Assembly: GCA_003210755.1 (NCBI GenBank)
Contig: QCUL01000009.1
Span: forward strand, 1-64,000
Length of the DNA: 64,000 nucleotides
Origin: Synechococcus sp. AG-679-C18
Lineage (GTDB): Bacteria > Cyanobacteriota > Cyanobacteriia > PCC-6307 > Cyanobiaceae
Direction of reading: 5' to 3'
Part shown: positions 27,372-37,289 of the stretch, one piece after another
Position numbering within the stretch: the stretch's first letter is position 1
Layout: each line of letters opens with the position of its first letter
Program-made: the position numbers and the translations under genes
Notes under the pieces: model-generated
Told to the model about the DNA's origin: nothing
The model's input: the letters and a program-made list of their open reading frames with translations, nothing else
Database searches by the model: none

Positions 27372-27395
27372 GGATTTATTCAGAGTTGGGCTGGT

Positions 27396-28568
27396 TTAGT
27401 CGCGCTTTTTCGCCCACGGCGGTAGATCGATGAACACCCGGGTACCTGGTTTAACTCCAGAGAGAATCGCACTCTGGCTGCCGCCGCTGGAGCCAAGTTT
27501 TACGGACTGAAAGCTGGGTTCATCTTGTTTTCCAACAAGTAGGACGCCCGGTTTTCCATCCTCTGTGACGATCGCCACGGTTGGAACCAAGGTGCTGGGG
27601 GATGTACGTCCTGTCTGAAAATTCACATCCGCAGTCATGCCAATGCGAAGGATGGGTGGTGGATTGGGCAAAGTTAATTCCACCTCGAAGGAAATCACGT
27701 TGTTGGTTTTTTCAGCGCGGGGTGCAATGTCACGCACTTCTGCTGCAAAGATCTGATCTGGAAATGCATCAACTCGAACATTGGCAATCTGTCCGATTGT
27801 GATTCGACCAATATCACTTTCAGGCACCTTCGCTGTCACCTCAAGGCCCTGAGAAAGTTCAACGATGGAAGAACTTGTTGCACCTGCTGATGATGAGGCA
27901 GCGGTGGTAGGTGTCACAAACGAGCCTGGTTCGGCATATCTCTCGGTGATCGTTCCGCTGAAGGGTGCCCTGATCAGAAGATCCTCGCCCTCAACATTTT
28001 GCCCCTCAATGCGTTCCTGAGCTGCTTCGAAAGTGGCCATGCTGCTCAGATATCTGGAACGATAATCATCAATATCTGCTTGACTAATTGCACCTGAATC
28101 ATACAAACTTAATCTCCGTTTGTAGTCGGATGCTCTGGCTTCGTAGTCGGCTTTAGATTGTCTTGCCAAGGCCTTGAGCTCATCCAGTTTGTCTTGAAAG
28201 CCTCCCCTGTCCATGCGCGCAAGCACCTGGCCTTTTTGAACGGAATCGCCTTCATCCACAAGAAGAGCTTCAAGTCGTCCTTGACGTTTAGGGCTCACAT
28301 TGACGCGGCGTATGGCCTCTAACGTGCCGCTAGCTGTGATTACTCCGGGAAGTGATCCACGGGTGGCTTCAACGGTGTAATTGGAAAGATCGCGGCTCCC
28401 CCTGCGTCCACTACTGAGAACCCAAATCAGGCTTCCACCTCCCACAATCACAGCCACAGCAACGGCTATCAGGCGATTTCTACGTCGTCGATGTCCGCTT
28501 AAGCGAGTGAGTGATGTCAAGTCATGGTCCTTGGCGAGTAATGGGGTTTGCCGTTGTTGGCTGACCAT
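27396..28568 (-). CDS. HlyD/MacA-type periplasmic adaptor of an efflux pump
   Basis: A 390-residue membrane-fusion protein: one N-terminal anchor (RNRLIAVAVAVIVGGGSLIW), a split lipoyl domain (RLEALLVDEGDSVQKGQVLA and IRAPFSGTITERYAEPGSFV), a helical hairpin between them, and a beta-barrel region with GMTADVNF. Such adaptors link an ABC or RND pump to an outer-membrane channel; neither partner is adjacent. It precedes polA by 24 bases. Confidence 0.88.
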   Translation of the reverse strand: MVSQQRQTPLLAKDHDLTSLTRLSGHRRRRNRLIAVAVAVIVGGGSLIWVLSSGRRGSRDLSNYTVEATRGSLPGVITASGTLEAIRRVNVSPKRQGRLEALLVDEGDSVQKGQVLARMDRGGFQDKLDELKALARQSKADYEARASDYKRRLSLYDSGAISQADIDDYRSRYLSSMATFEAAQERIEGQNVEGEDLLIRAPFSGTITERYAEPGSFVTPTTAASSSAGATSSSIVELSQGLEVTAKVPESDIGRITIGQIANVRVDAFPDQIFAAEVRDIAPRAEKTNNVISFEVELTLPNPPPILRIGMTADVNFQTGRTSPSTLVPTVAIVTEDGKPGVLLVGKQDEPSFQSVKLGSSGGSQSAILSGVKPGTRVFIDLPPWAKKRD

Positions 28569-28736
28569 GACAACGCTTGTATCAGAACTTCACACATAGT
28601 CTCGCCTGTGTGTAGGCGAAATGGCGTTTTATGCCAAAATTTGCACGTAGCAGTGACGTTAGCGTGATAGATCCGTTTCTTTTAGTGGCATCCTTGGCCA
28701 TGATGCCTTCCTTGGTCACTGGATAGATTTGGCCAC

Positions 28737-29828
28737 ATGCTTAAAGCCGGAATCGTCGGTTTGCCCAACGTCGGCAAATCCACCTTGTTCAATGCCTTGG
28801 TAGCTAACGCCCAGGCTCAGGCTGCGAACTTCCCGTTCTGCACGATCGAGCCGAACGTGGGCACAGTGGCTGTTCCTGATGACCGTCTCCAGAAACTCTC
28901 TGATCTCAGTCAAAGCAAGGAGCTAATCCCCACTCGGATGGAGTTTGTGGATATTGCTGGTCTGGTTAAGGGCGCGAGTCAAGGAGAGGGTTTGGGTAAT
29001 AAGTTTCTGTCAAACATTCGTGAGGTTGATGCCATCGTTCATGTGGTGCGTTGTTTTGAAGACGACGATGTCATTCACGTGTCTGGATCAGTAGGGCCTG
29101 TACGCGATGTGGAAGTCATCAACCTTGAACTTGGTTTGGCCGATCTCTCTCAAGTTGAGAAACGGCGTGAGCGGCTCAAGAAGCAAATGCGCACCAGCAA
29201 AGAAGCACAGATTGAAGATGAGGCCTTGGAACGTATTCAACAGGTGCTGGAAGCGGGAGGAGCAGCTCGCAGTGTTCAGCTGAGTGATGAGGAGCTATCC
29301 ATAATCAAACCCCTTGGGCTGCTCACCGCAAAGCCGATCATCTTTGCAACCAATGTGAGCGAAGACGACTTGGCTTTAGGAAATAAATTTTGCAATGAAG
29401 TTGTTGCCCTTGCGGAGAAGGAAGGTGCTGAGACTGTGCGTATCTCGGCGCAGGTAGAAGCTGAGTTGATTGAGTTGGGTGACGAGGAATGCGCTGATTA
29501 CCTCGAGGGCCTAGGGGTCAGTGAAGGAGGCTTGAGAAGTTTGATTCGTGCCACTTATCGCTTGTTGGGTTTGCGTACCTATTTCACAACTGGCGAAAAA
29601 GAAACACGTGCGTGGACCTTTCGTGCCGGTATGACCGCTCCTCAGACAGCAGGCGTGATTCACACGGATTTCGAGCGGGGTTTCATCCGAGCACAAACCA
29701 TCGGTTGGGAGAAATTGTTGGAAGCTGGTTCAATCTCAGAGGCTAGAAATAAGGGCTGGTTGCGCAGTGAAGGGAAGGATTATCTTGTAGCTGAAGGTGA
29801 TGTGATGGAATTTTTATTCAATGTTTGA
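28737..29828 (+). CDS. ychF: Ribosome-binding ATPase YchF
   Basis: Obg-related P-loop protein that binds ribosomes and prefers ATP. P-loop GLPNVGKSTLFNAL at the N-terminus, G2/G3 region VDIAGLVKGASQGEGLGN, the unusual NVSE in the G4 position, and the C-terminal TGS domain (TYFTTGEKETRAWTF, GFIRAQTI). The 363-residue length is standard. Confidence 0.97.
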   Translation: MLKAGIVGLPNVGKSTLFNALVANAQAQAANFPFCTIEPNVGTVAVPDDRLQKLSDLSQSKELIPTRMEFVDIAGLVKGASQGEGLGNKFLSNIREVDAIVHVVRCFEDDDVIHVSGSVGPVRDVEVINLELGLADLSQVEKRRERLKKQMRTSKEAQIEDEALERIQQVLEAGGAARSVQLSDEELSIIKPLGLLTAKPIIFATNVSEDDLALGNKFCNEVVALAEKEGAETVRISAQVEAELIELGDEECADYLEGLGVSEGGLRSLIRATYRLLGLRTYFTTGEKETRAWTFRAGMTAPQTAGVIHTDFERGFIRAQTIGWEKLLEAGSISEARNKGWLRSEGKDYLVAEGDVMEFLFNV

Positions 29829-29924
29829 ATCAAGAAAATTTAGTTTATATAAATCATTGAATAACCATTCCTCCAGCAAGAAAATAAGTAACAAGTTTTT
29901 TCTGATCGTAAAAATAATTTCTTC

Positions 29925-31958
29925 ATGGATTTGAATTATTTATCCTCGCCTGATTCTAAAAGTAAATATAGGCCTGAGATTGATGGCCTAAGGGCATTTG
30001 CAGTTGTTGCGGTGATGTTCAATCACTTCAATGAAAAATTTTTACCTGGTGGATATCTCGGGGTAGATATATTCTTTGTGATATCTGGTTATGTAATATC
30101 ATCGTCTCTCTATAAAAGGCCAAGCAAAGATTTCAAGGACTTTATTAGTGGTTTTTACGAGAGAAGAATTAAGCGCTTAGTTCCTGCGCTATTGCTATTT
30201 GTAATTTTAGTTAGCTTTCTTATGTGTTTGTTTAACCAGAATTCTCGTCAAGAATTAGTTACTGGTCTCACTTCTTTAGTAGGTGTTTCAAATATTCAAC
30301 TATTTCTGAATTCAACAAACTATTTTTCTGAGTCTACGGAGCTAAATCCATTCATGCATACTTGGTCACTAGGCGTTGAAGAGCAATTTTACATTATTTT
30401 TCCAATTTTAGTTTGGTTCTCAGGGTTCGGAAGGCAGTCTGTAAGGGGTGAAAAAAACTTATTTTTTGTGGTTGGAATACTGACAATTGTTTCGCTAATT
30501 GCATTTGTCTACTTTTATGAAATCAATCAATCTGCGGCTTATTTTTTGATGCCTATGCGGTTTTGGGAAATGGCATCAGGTTGTCTCCTTTTTATAGTTC
30601 TTCAAAAGTGGAGAATAATTGAAAAAGTTATAAAGAAGATTTCTTCGGTTTTCTTTTTATTGGTAATAGCGGGAGTGATGTACCTCCCCGTTTCGGCTGC
30701 AGTTCCTGCGACTATTGGAATAGTACTTTTTACTGCAATCTTAATTGCTTCTCTTAAGAGCAGTGACGTCGTTTTTAAGCTTTTTACAGATAAAAAAGTT
30801 GTATATCTGGGCCTCATTTCCTATTCTTTGTATTTATGGCACTGGGGTGTTCTTGCAATAATGCGACTAACAATCGGAGTGTCTGTATATACCTTTCCTA
30901 TATTTATTTTTGCTACTATGTTCTTTGCAATTTTCTCATATGAGATTGTAGAAAAAAGATTTAGGAAGAGAATCTGGGCAAAAAGTCGCCGGATGACTTT
31001 TTCCATTGCGGCTATCTACGTAAGCGGTGGCGCTGCGTTGATACTCGTTCTAAGTAATGGCTTTAGCAAGTATATTTTCTTGGGTAGTAATAAAGGAATT
31101 TCATTGTCTAATAACCCTAAAACGGCAGCAAAAACTTATATAGGTGAGTATTCGAAAAGAGATTCTCAGAAATGTCGCAATATCCTTCATAAGGGTTTTC
31201 CAGTTGAAACGCTTTTTCTTATGTGCTCTACCGCAAAGCCTGCATCTGATAAATCAACCAAAACAATAATCTTTATTGGAGATTCGCATAGTGGGATGTT
31301 AATGCCTTTGTCTGAAATTATATTTCACAAGGACAACGTAAGGACGACTGATATCTTTAATGACGGATGTACAATCCCGGAGCTTGACGATGCATCTCCT
31401 AGATGTACATATATGAACAGTACAATCCAAAAGCTTTCATTGATTGGTGGAGACCAATTTCTTTTTGTGATAAGTTCTAATTACCTGGGTTCTGAAAAAT
31501 TTGTCAAAGATACTATAAAACTTGCAGAGAGTGTTACATCAAATGGTAGCCAATTATTGGTAATGCTGCCTACTCCTCGTTATCCAGCTCTTGATGATAG
31601 GTCGCTGATTAATAATAATCTCTGTAAAAAAGAGTGGTTCCGACCTGGTTTTGCTTTGAGCGATGTGTGTGGTAGTGGCTTTGAAATAAGTAAGAGTGAT
31701 TGGCTTGCTGAAATTAATTTTTACCAAGCACAACTAGAGGAATACTCTCTCCATAACAACAAGTTCTTTGTCTATAGTCCTTTCGAAGATCTCTGTGTAA
31801 GTATCAATGGGATTGTTGATAATTCTTGCTCTCCATTTTTAGGTGATAAATTGCTGTATTTTGATAGCAGCCACTTGAGTGTCTTAGGCGCTAAGGCGTT
31901 GTACCCACGATTCCGATCGTTTCTTCTTTCGAATGGATTGCTTCCTGAAAGCTACTGA
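29925..31958 (+). CDS. OafA/YrhL-type acyltransferase with C-terminal SGNH domain
   Basis: Membrane acyltransferase that probably O-acetylates a surface polysaccharide or lipopolysaccharide. The N-terminal half (about 1-360) is the acyltransferase 3 domain: YRPEIDGLRAFAVVAVM, the catalytic-type H in FNHFNEKFLPGG, FFVISGYVIS, and about 10 spans. The C-terminal periplasmic SGNH domain has the Ser block IFIGDSHSGM and the Asp-x-x-His block FDSSHLSVLG. The gene is strikingly AT-rich compared with ychF, with many ATA and AAA codons, so recent transfer is likely. Confidence 0.9.
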   Translation: MDLNYLSSPDSKSKYRPEIDGLRAFAVVAVMFNHFNEKFLPGGYLGVDIFFVISGYVISSSLYKRPSKDFKDFISGFYERRIKRLVPALLLFVILVSFLMCLFNQNSRQELVTGLTSLVGVSNIQLFLNSTNYFSESTELNPFMHTWSLGVEEQFYIIFPILVWFSGFGRQSVRGEKNLFFVVGILTIVSLIAFVYFYEINQSAAYFLMPMRFWEMASGCLLFIVLQKWRIIEKVIKKISSVFFLLVIAGVMYLPVSAAVPATIGIVLFTAILIASLKSSDVVFKLFTDKKVVYLGLISYSLYLWHWGVLAIMRLTIGVSVYTFPIFIFATMFFAIFSYEIVEKRFRKRIWAKSRRMTFSIAAIYVSGGAALILVLSNGFSKYIFLGSNKGISLSNNPKTAAKTYIGEYSKRDSQKCRNILHKGFPVETLFLMCSTAKPASDKSTKTIIFIGDSHSGMLMPLSEIIFHKDNVRTTDIFNDGCTIPELDDASPRCTYMNSTIQKLSLIGGDQFLFVISSNYLGSEKFVKDTIKLAESVTSNGSQLLVMLPTPRYPALDDRSLINNNLCKKEWFRPGFALSDVCGSGFEISKSDWLAEINFYQAQLEEYSLHNNKFFVYSPFEDLCVSINGIVDNSCSPFLGDKLLYFDSSHLSVLGAKALYPRFRSFLLSNGLLPESY

Positions 31959-32330
31959 ATCTGGTTGGTTTTATTTTGCTTTGTGCACTTTATAGTGTTT
32001 AAACTAGTGGCTAGAAGTTTGATTTATTATTGCCTTATGCTTAGTAAAAGCAGTTTGCCTGTAGAAATAGTCTAAAAAGCAATTAGCACATGACGTCGTC
32101 TTCTTTCCCTTTGCGGAAGCGAAGACAATATATAATATTGCAATTTGACGTTTAAGTCTCCTTGAGAATGCCCCTTGTTATTCGTATTTTGTAGATTCTA
32201 AGTAGCAATAGGGGTCTCTTTTTTCAGTTAAGACGTTGAAATGATAATCGAAAAACTATTTGGATTCGCTTAAATGGTTTTGATTGATATTTCTCGATTA
32301 TGACTAGCTATTTTAGAGTGGTATTTGAAT
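31959..32330. other. Intergenic AT-rich stretch
   Basis: About 370 bases between the acyltransferase and a small secreted protein. I see no open frame longer than about 20 codons. A weak imperfect hairpin with a trailing T run (around 32170-32225: CCCC arm, then AGGGG and TTTTTT) could be a terminator, but the arms are far apart. Confidence 0.35.
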
Positions 32331-32687
32331 TTAAAGTGCATCAATAGCATGCATGGCAGGAATGAATTTTGGGCTGTCTTGATTAAAATCAGAGCAATCT
32401 GAATTCATGGCCTCGGTTACTGTCTTAATGGTTTGAATTGTTTTTGGAAGCCTTAGCCAAGCTTTTTGTGATTCCCAGTTGTTTTCTTTGATTGCTGTTT
32501 CCACGATCAGATTAACGCGTTGTTGGCTGTAATTAGCGTGGATCATCTTGCAGGCTGCATAAGCAGATTGACCTACGAGTCTTTTTCGCATATCTTGCTG
32601 TGAAGTCTGAGCTTGTGCGCTGCTACAAAGAATTATCTGGCTCAGTATTAAGCCAAGGCTGATCTTAATCGTTGTTTTGCTGTCCAT
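32331..32687 (-). CDS. Small secreted protein of unknown function
   Basis: A 118-residue protein with a classical signal peptide: MDSKTTIKISLGLILSQII followed by a small-residue cleavage site near AQAQ, then a mature domain of about 90 residues with two cysteines. The ATG at 32687 gives the signal peptide at the N-terminus; the frame is open to 32759 but the extra residues are basic and unlike a signal. No family recognised. Probably periplasmic. Confidence 0.65.
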   Translation of the reverse strand: MDSKTTIKISLGLILSQIILCSSAQAQTSQQDMRKRLVGQSAYAACKMIHANYSQQRVNLIVETAIKENNWESQKAWLRLPKTIQTIKTVTEAMNSDCSDFNQDSPKFIPAMHAIDAL

Positions 32688-33033
32688 TGATCGGTCTGTC
32701 AGTCGTTCGCGCTGAAAGTCTCGCCTGTAGCCACGGAGGTAGCGAACTCTTCTTGCCATTGACTTAGAGGTTACTCCCTACCTTCCTGACTGAACTCTAA
32801 GAAAAGTGGTTTTTCCTACATGCCTGTGGTCTGACCATGAACAATAAATGGTTCAACTAGTGACTTTATGTTCTGCCAGTTGAAACTGAAGGCCGAAAAT
32901 TGAATAGAAAATTTGGACGCCAATTGGCAGGGAAAAGCTCATTTGCGAGATCGTCAGCACAGCCGACTTCCCCTAAGGTTTTATGTTCAGTCCTGTACTT
33001 TCCTATTGATTGTTGTTGTTGGCGACATGTTTG

Positions 33034-33228
33034 ATGTTCCAAAGTACATCCGTATTGATATTTCCGGTTGACAAAAGTCATTGCCGTCATTCAGACGGCG
33101 AAACAATCCTGCGTAGCTTCGACTTAGCGTTCCTTCGGCAGCTGACTCAAGCAATTCAATTTTTGTCTGAAGGCTGGAAGCGCTGCTCCATCATTTCCGC
33201 ATCGACCTGTGAGGACTTGAATTGTTAA
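33034..33228 (+). CDS. 64-residue hypothetical protein
   Basis: Starts MFQSTSVLIFPVDKSHCRHS and ends STCEDLNC. Four cysteines, a helical centre (FDLAFLRQLTQAIQFL). No family recognised and no obvious ribosome site; an overlapping minus-strand frame exists. The surrounding 32.7-33.3 kb stretch holds nothing else I can support. Confidence 0.35.
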   Translation: MFQSTSVLIFPVDKSHCRHSDGETILRSFDLAFLRQLTQAIQFLSEGWKRCSIISASTCEDLNC

Positions 33229-33316
33229 TTAGAACTATTCATCACCTCAATGTATAGCGGGGCAATCCTTTAAGGACTCTATCCGTTACGGCAATCTGCT
33301 CAGGAGACGCAGATCT

Positions 33317-34678
33317 TTAATGGAGAGGAGCAGTTCGCGGGTTCGTGGCTTCTAGAGGTTCCTCGATTGGACTAGCACTCAAATTTGGTTTGTAGCGGGG
33401 ACGTACAGCCTTCAACAGAGGGACGACCGCCAAACAGGTTCCCGCCATCAGCAACCAAAGCGCCAATCCGTGGCCTTGCTGATCCAAAATTGTGCCAGCC
33501 AACAGCGGAGCTGCGATGGCACTGATCGCAAAGCACTGCGAGAACAATGCCATCGCTAAACCGCGATGTTGCAGTGGCGTCTCCTCCACCATGGCTTCAG
33601 CTGCTGTGGGTAAAAAAGCAGCCTCGCCAAAGGCAATCGGAACCATCGCAAGCGCAATCAGGCTGCTTCCACCAGACCAAAGCGCGGAACCAGCTAACAG
33701 GAGGCAGCCTGTGATGAATCCCAGCAGACCCATTCCTAAGCCAAAACGAAGACTTCGCTTTGCAACCCAATTGCCTATCGGCCACTGAAGCACCATCAAT
33801 AGAAGGAGCTGCCATGCAATCAAGCCGCCGCTGGAAGCTTCGCTGAGCGGGGCGCGGGCAATTCCTCCTCGCACCATGTCAAGTGGAAGAGCGCTTTGCA
33901 TTAAGGACACAATTCCAGTAGCGACCACGCTCACAACCAGCACTGGAATGAGGGGTAGAAGCCAGTACCAGCCTGCCTCTGATTTGGCTTTAACTTCCGT
34001 CTTGGTGTCGCTGTTCGAAGCTGTTTCAGCCTTGAGTTTGTGGTTGTTGGTTGTCGCGGTGCTGGCATGTAATAGCGCTGCCCGTCCGTCTGGCAGTGGC
34101 GTGAGCAACAACACCACCAGCATGCTCAACACGGCCGCGGCCTCCACCGCATAGACCATCCGGATCATCTCCATGGCGGTCAACACCGCACCAAGTAAGG
34201 CGCCAGCGGCGACTCCTAAGGCGTCGGCGCTGCGAGCGAGAGCGTATCCACGGCTGGAATTAAAACCGCTGCAGCTCAAGGGAACGGCCAATTCAATGGC
34301 AGGGAAATAGAGGCCAGCCGCCACACCGATCAGCAACTGTCCAACGAGGTATCCGTTGAATCCAGTGGCTTGAAACAGCACCAGATCGGCCATCAATGCG
34401 AATAGGGCAGCTGCGCGTACTGGCCATGAGCAGGTGAGTCCACGGTCGAGTAACACTCCACTCAGCAATCTCGCCACAGTGCCGATTAAGGCGGAGGCCG
34501 CTAATCCTTGCCCGACTTGACCCGCACTAAAGCTGGCCTGGTGAAACACGATCGGTGTCAGATAGATGACACCACCCGCTCCAAAAGACGCAAGCAGGCG
34601 AATGAACGCCACTTCTTGCAAAGGTGCGGGAAACTGGTTCCACCAGTGGACGGGTCTTGGCCTTGCGAAGACGCTCAA
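33317..34678 (-). CDS. MFS transporter
   Basis: Twelve-span MFS protein with a large hydrophilic central loop rich in Thr/Asn/Lys/Glu (around the middle) and a C-terminal polar tail. Motif-like blocks: GVIYLTPIVFHQASFSAGQVG near TM1-2, ARLLSGVLLDRGL for the motif A position. The frame is open to GTG at 34759, but TTG at 34678 or 34699 is preferred since it starts shortly before TM1 and reduces overlap with the divergent hydrolase. Substrate unknown. Confidence 0.82.
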   Translation of the reverse strand: MSVFARPRPVHWWNQFPAPLQEVAFIRLLASFGAGGVIYLTPIVFHQASFSAGQVGQGLAASALIGTVARLLSGVLLDRGLTCSWPVRAAALFALMADLVLFQATGFNGYLVGQLLIGVAAGLYFPAIELAVPLSCSGFNSSRGYALARSADALGVAAGALLGAVLTAMEMIRMVYAVEAAAVLSMLVVLLLTPLPDGRAALLHASTATTNNHKLKAETASNSDTKTEVKAKSEAGWYWLLPLIPVLVVSVVATGIVSLMQSALPLDMVRGGIARAPLSEASSGGLIAWQLLLLMVLQWPIGNWVAKRSLRFGLGMGLLGFITGCLLLAGSALWSGGSSLIALAMVPIAFGEAAFLPTAAEAMVEETPLQHRGLAMALFSQCFAISAIAAPLLAGTILDQQGHGLALWLLMAGTCLAVVPLLKAVRPRYKPNLSASPIEEPLEATNPRTAPLH

Positions 34679-36273
34679 CGGGACGGCGAATAGCTGCAAG
34701 TTGTCTTTGCAGTCTGATGTTTTTGTCGCCCATATCGCGTCCGTTGTGGGCTGCTTCACAGTTGGAAGTGCAGATCGATGGCACTGTTATCCCTTTTTCC
34801 ATCGTCGATCTCACGGAATGGGCGCGGTCTGATGGACAGCATCAATCTGAGCTCAGCACTTGGTTCTCGTTGTTGGACCCCAAGAGTCGTGCTGGAGTTT
34901 TGGAGCTGCTTCAAGCCCCTGTGATTGTTGATCGCAGCTTGGCTCGTCAATTGTTGGACAGCTGGGCTGGGCGTCAATTGTTGGATCAAGTCGCCGATTT
35001 AGTTCGAGTTGACGATGACACCGAGGGGGTCATTTTTCTTCAAACTCTCAATCAACTTCTGGCAAAGCAGCAGCAGGTCTCAAGTCTTGATTTGCTTGGG
35101 GCGCTACCTGCTGAGCGGGTTCGTCTTGATCTTGATGTTTTGCTTGAGCTGGCGAAGAGCTGGCGAATGCAAATTCAGCGCCAACAGAAGTTGGTGCGAC
35201 GCCTTGATCGCCTCCCCGTCACGGAATCGTTGCCTCAGCCTCCTGACTCTGCCGCCCAAGATCAAGGCCTCCATCAAGACTTAGAACCACGATTGATGTC
35301 TCTATCGGTTGGCCATAGAGCAGATCCCTTGGGGTTTCAGCTCTGGTTGCCCGTGGAGGGAGCTCCCAAAAGGGACCACTGGATGGTTCTGATGCCTGGG
35401 TTGGGAGGAAGTCCTGATCATTTTCGCTGGCTTGGCCGCGGCCTGAGTCGTCGCGGTTGGGCTGTATTAATTCCTGAACATCCCGGTAGTGATGACCGAG
35501 CGATTCAGGCTCTTCTCGATGGGCATCGTTCTCCGCCAGGTGCTGAGGTGCTCCCTGATCGCCTCAAGGATCTGAATGCACTGCTCAGTGCGCGTCGCAA
35601 GGGAATGTTTGAAGTGCCTGGTCAATACTTGGTTTTGGCAGGGCACTCTCTCGGTGCGCTAAGTGCGCTTTTGTCGACGGGTGCGAGGCCAGCTCCTGGC
35701 CTTGCTCGTCGCTGTTTGTCGGTCTTATCTGATTTGCCGCTCAGCAACTTGTCGCGACTCTTGCAGTGTCAGCTGGTGGATGTTTCTTTGCCACAGCAAA
35801 CAGCACCCGATGATTTGTCGGCAGTGATCGGCTTCAATAGCTTCGGAAGCCTGCTCTGGCCTGCTGGCTCCTTCGCCAAGACTCTGAAGGTTCCTGTGTT
35901 TTTGACGGGTGGCACCCTCGATCTCATCACTCCACCAATCAGCGAGCAGTTGGGCCTTCTCTTGGCGATGCCACCTAATCCCTCCAGCCGGGTGGTGCTT
36001 GTCGAAGGAGCAAGTCACTTTTCCCCAGTTCGGGTTGAGGGTCAGAAGGAAGGTGGACGTGGTGAGGACCTCTTTCAGCTTGGAGAAGATCTAGTTGGTG
36101 TTCAGCCGCTTCAAGTGCAAGCACTATTGGAGAAAGAAGTGGTTCAGTTTTTGCTGGAACAGGAAAATCTCAATTCTGATGATGTCTCTCGAGCGAAGCC
36201 CATGCATTTGAAAGCAGGAGACCTGCATTTGCATCGACTTGATCGAAAGGCTGCATCAGTTTTGATTGATTAG
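34624..36273 (+). CDS. Secreted alpha/beta hydrolase with DUF1400-like N-terminal domain
   Basis: The N-terminus is basic (RRRSTGRR) then hydrophobic, ending in a cleavage-like LWAAS, so the protein is probably exported. Residues just after (LEVQIDGTVIPFSIVDL) match the DUF1400 domain found before cyanobacterial dienelactone-hydrolase-like enzymes. The hydrolase half has PGLGGSPDHFRW, nucleophile elbow GHSLGA and a late His in GASHFSP. Start is uncertain: GTG 34624, TTG 34657 or TTG 34663, all before the signal peptide. It overlaps the divergent MFS gene and converges with the permease gene. Confidence 0.83.
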   Translation: MRETGSTSGRVLALRRRSTGRRIAASCLCSLMFLSPISRPLWAASQLEVQIDGTVIPFSIVDLTEWARSDGQHQSELSTWFSLLDPKSRAGVLELLQAPVIVDRSLARQLLDSWAGRQLLDQVADLVRVDDDTEGVIFLQTLNQLLAKQQQVSSLDLLGALPAERVRLDLDVLLELAKSWRMQIQRQQKLVRRLDRLPVTESLPQPPDSAAQDQGLHQDLEPRLMSLSVGHRADPLGFQLWLPVEGAPKRDHWMVLMPGLGGSPDHFRWLGRGLSRRGWAVLIPEHPGSDDRAIQALLDGHRSPPGAEVLPDRLKDLNALLSARRKGMFEVPGQYLVLAGHSLGALSALLSTGARPAPGLARRCLSVLSDLPLSNLSRLLQCQLVDVSLPQQTAPDDLSAVIGFNSFGSLLWPAGSFAKTLKVPVFLTGGTLDLITPPISEQLGLLLAMPPNPSSRVVLVEGASHFSPVRVEGQKEGGRGEDLFQLGEDLVGVQPLQVQALLEKEVVQFLLEQENLNSDDVSRAKPMHLKAGDLHLHRLDRKAASVLID

Positions 36274-37289
36274 TAGCGCACACGTGGATCAAGCATGGCA
36301 ACTAAAAGATCAACCGCCACGCTGACCATCACGACGAGTGCTGCAATGGCAACAATGATTCCTTGAACAACCGGATAGTCACGTTGGTTGATACTTTGTT
36401 GCAAGCGAAGAGCAATACCAGGCCAAGAGAATGTGACCTCAATCAGAAGAGCTCCCCCGATGAGGGAGGCCACGATGATGCCCGCAATCGTGAGCACTGG
36501 CAAAAGGGCATTTGGAAGAGCATGGCGCATTACGACCTGCGTTTCACTCAGACCGCGGCTTCTTGCAGCTTCCACGTAATCGGATTTTAAAGTGCGATTT
36601 AGATGAAGTCTCAGTGTATTTGTGAACACTCCGCTGAGAAGAAGTCCCAAGGTGCAGGCAGGAAGCACTAGGTGCCGAATCGATCCTTGGAGTGCAGACC
36701 AATTTCCGTTAATGACGCTGTCATAGATCAAAAATCCGCTGCCCTCTGGAGGAATCAAACTGGGTGGAAATCTGCCACCCACGGGAAGCCAGCCGAGCAT
36801 TACAGCAAACACGAGTTGAATCAACATTGCTGCCCAAAAGGGGGGCAAGGCATAAGTGCCAATCCCGTAAAAGCGGCCAGCAAGATCAAATTTCCCTTCC
36901 GGTTTGGCAACCCCACTAAATCCAACAGCTAACCCAAGAATTGCGGCAATTATTAAGGCAGTGATGCCTAGTTCCAAGCTTGCAGGCAATGTTTTGCCAA
37001 TGATTGAACGCACTGACTCGTTATTGATTAAGGCAACGCCCAAATCACCACGCATCAGCTCTCCAAGAAAATCCAAATATTGATGCCAGAGAGATTGATC
37101 AAGTCCAAGGCTGCTTCTCAGCGCGGCTTTGGCTGCCTCTGGCGCTCTGCTGCCTAGTACTGCATCCACTGGGTCTCCAGGAGCGACACGCAGTAGCAGA
37201 AACACGAGGCTTGCAATCAGCCAAAGCATGAGCGGTGCCAGCGCGAGTCGCGTTGCGCAGTAGCGAAATAGCTCCCGTCCTCGTGCCAT
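36270..37289 (-). CDS. Peptide/nickel-type ABC transporter permease (DppB/OppB-like)
   Basis: A 339-residue permease with about six spans: the first reads LAPLMLWLIASLVFLLLRVAPGDP, typical of DppB/OppB, and the EAA loop is DYVEAARSRGLSETQVVMRHALPNA (positions near residue 240). Its start overlaps the stop of the binding-protein gene by one base (TGATG). A DppC-like second permease and ATPases are not adjacent. Confidence 0.93.
   Translation of the reverse strand: MARGRELFRYCATRLALAPLMLWLIASLVFLLLRVAPGDPVDAVLGSRAPEAAKAALRSSLGLDQSLWHQYLDFLGELMRGDLGVALINNESVRSIIGKTLPASLELGITALIIAAILGLAVGFSGVAKPEGKFDLAGRFYGIGTYALPPFWAAMLIQLVFAVMLGWLPVGGRFPPSLIPPEGSGFLIYDSVINGNWSALQGSIRHLVLPACTLGLLLSGVFTNTLRLHLNRTLKSDYVEAARSRGLSETQVVMRHALPNALLPVLTIAGIIVASLIGGALLIEVTFSWPGIALRLQQSINQRDYPVVQGIIVAIAALVVMVSVAVDLLVAMLDPRVRY

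Noticed and set aside
28602-28619. Hairpin TCGCCT...AGGCGA between the HlyD gene and ychF
   Set aside because: Short stem with no T run and no gene ending there; probably incidental.
34527-34832. Minus- and plus-strand frames across the MFS/hydrolase divergent starts
   Set aside because: They cover the overlapping 5' ends in other frames and have no domain or balanced composition.
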